Assembly: GCF_049801075.1 (NCBI RefSeq)
Contig: NZ_JBNAGG010000005.1
Span: 1 to 64,000 of the forward strand
DNA length: 64,000 nucleotides
Origin: Maritalea sp049801075
Lineage (GTDB): Bacteria; Pseudomonadota; Alphaproteobacteria; Rhizobiales; Devosiaceae
Reading direction: 5' to 3'
Shown here piece by piece: positions 63,466 through 64,000 of the stretch. Each line of letters starts with the position of its first letter. Within the stretch, counting starts at the first letter, position 1. Under the pieces are notes generated by a model. The model was given only the letters and a program-made list of their open reading frames with translations. It had not been told where the DNA came from and made no database searches. A program made the position numbers and the translations under genes.

Positions 63466-64000
63466 ATGAGCATTTTTCTGGATAGTGAATTAAACGAGCA
63501 GGAGCGTCAGCGGGAAGCGGCCAAGTTTGTGGTGATCCCCATGCCACTGGAGCGCACGGTTTCTTATGGTGCCGGCACCGAGGCAGGCCCGGAAGCCATT
63601 ATCGAAGCGTCCAACGAATTAGAGCGTATCTGCATTGGCCGCGAGCCTGCCCTTGATGGCATTTTTACTGAAGATGCTGTTGCATGTGATGGGCCATTAC
63701 CTGATGTGATGGAGCGCTTGGCTCAGTGCACTGCACTGGCCGTGGAAGAGGGCAAAATTCCTGTGACGCTAGGCGGCGAACATTCGCTCACCTATGGCGC
63801 CGTGTCAGGCGTCTCACGCGCATTGGGCAAGAAGGTTGGTATTTTGCAAATCGATGCCCATGCCGATCTACGCATTGCCTATCAAGGCGAAAAGCACTCC
63901 CATGCCTCCGTGATGCACCTTTTGTGTGATGATGGGCACCATCTCGCCCAATATGGTGTGCGTGCTTTGTGTCAGCAGGAGATAGACTCGCGCGAGAAAT
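63466..64000 (+). CDS. speB: agmatinase (ureohydrolase), 3' end outside window
   Basis: 178 residues visible from ATG 63466, 6 bp after the nspC stop. Arginase-fold metal motifs GGEHSLTYG, LQIDAHADLR and HSHASVM are present. It splits agmatine into putrescine and urea, linking SpeA to the carboxyspermidine steps. The right edge cuts the frame. Confidence 0.93.
   Translation, partial: MSIFLDSELNEQERQREAAKFVVIPMPLERTVSYGAGTEAGPEAIIEASNELERICIGREPALDGIFTEDAVACDGPLPDVMERLAQCTALAVEEGKIPVTLGGEHSLTYGAVSGVSRALGKKVGILQIDAHADLRIAYQGEKHSHASVMHLLCDDGHHLAQYGVRALCQQEIDSREK

Noticed and set aside
1..64000. CRISPR arrays, insertion sequences and rRNA genes.
   Set aside because: No regularly spaced short repeats, no transposase gene with terminal repeats and no rRNA-like stretch were seen.

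Overview
The window looks like chromosome of an alphaproteobacterium, most likely a marine member of the Hyphomicrobiales (Rhizobiales). The grounds are a DUF2336 protein, an LplABC/UgpC-type sugar ABC system, several TTG/GTG starts, a carboxyspermidine-type polyamine operon, and moderate GC that drops by eye in the middle third. This placement is inference from gene content; no marker gene was compared.

Region 1 (1-16.2 kb) is a surface or secretion locus. A giant RTX protein (cut at the left edge, at least 29 repeats of a roughly 85-100 residue unit) converges with a HlyD-type adaptor. The adaptor is divergent from a type I secretion ABC permease/ATPase. Downstream of the ATPase, in the same direction, lie a MotB/OmpA-like protein, a MotA/TolQ-like channel protein and a PilZ-like protein. 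A DUF2336 gene faces them. The layout suggests a large adhesin whose export or display may be tied to proton-driven and c-di-GMP-linked parts.

Region 2 (about 16.5-53.65 kb) appears to be a 37-kb genomic island in the 3' end of a tRNA-Ser(GGA) gene. A 14-bp copy of the tRNA end (16513-16526) matches the intact tRNA end (53639-53652). A P4-type integrase lies at the left end, and a second tyrosine recombinase plus an AlpA-like protein lie at the right end. A 32-bp paired-repeat motif is present just inside both ends. Cargo, left to right: a winged-helix/TPR-like regulator; small secreted proteins including an SH3-MliC (lysozyme inhibitor) fusion; a LysR/SDR/small membrane protein unit; an ArsR regulator; three c-di-GMP enzymes and an HPP-CBS membrane protein; NmrA-like, DNA-alkylation-repair and DUF1801 genes; a compact Gabija-like defence cassette (OLD nuclease + UvrD-like helicase) with a SieB-like membrane protein as third gene; a ten-gene operon (LacI regulator, ABC sugar importer, two ADP-ribosylglycohydrolase-family proteins, ribokinase, class III CoA-transferase, CitE-like lyase); and a small XRE-regulated unit with three operator-like palindromes.

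Region 3 (53.6-64 kb) is core chromosome: tRNA-Ser, a small membrane protein, MsrA, a MmcQ/YjbR protein, a DUF2799 lipoprotein, a 1-Cys peroxiredoxin, an amino-acid ABC transporter (permease and binding protein), then a polyamine operon. The polyamine genes are arginine decarboxylase, carboxynorspermidine/carboxyspermidine dehydrogenase and decarboxylase, and an agmatinase cut by the right edge. Together these make putrescine from arginine via agmatine and spermidine via carboxyspermidine, without S-adenosylmethionine decarboxylase.

Best candidates for something new: the secretion operon that includes a MotAB-like pair; the three-gene Gabija-SieB cassette; and the sugar/ADP-ribosylglycohydrolase/CoA operon with its matched pair of LacI-type operators, one of them inside a coding sequence.
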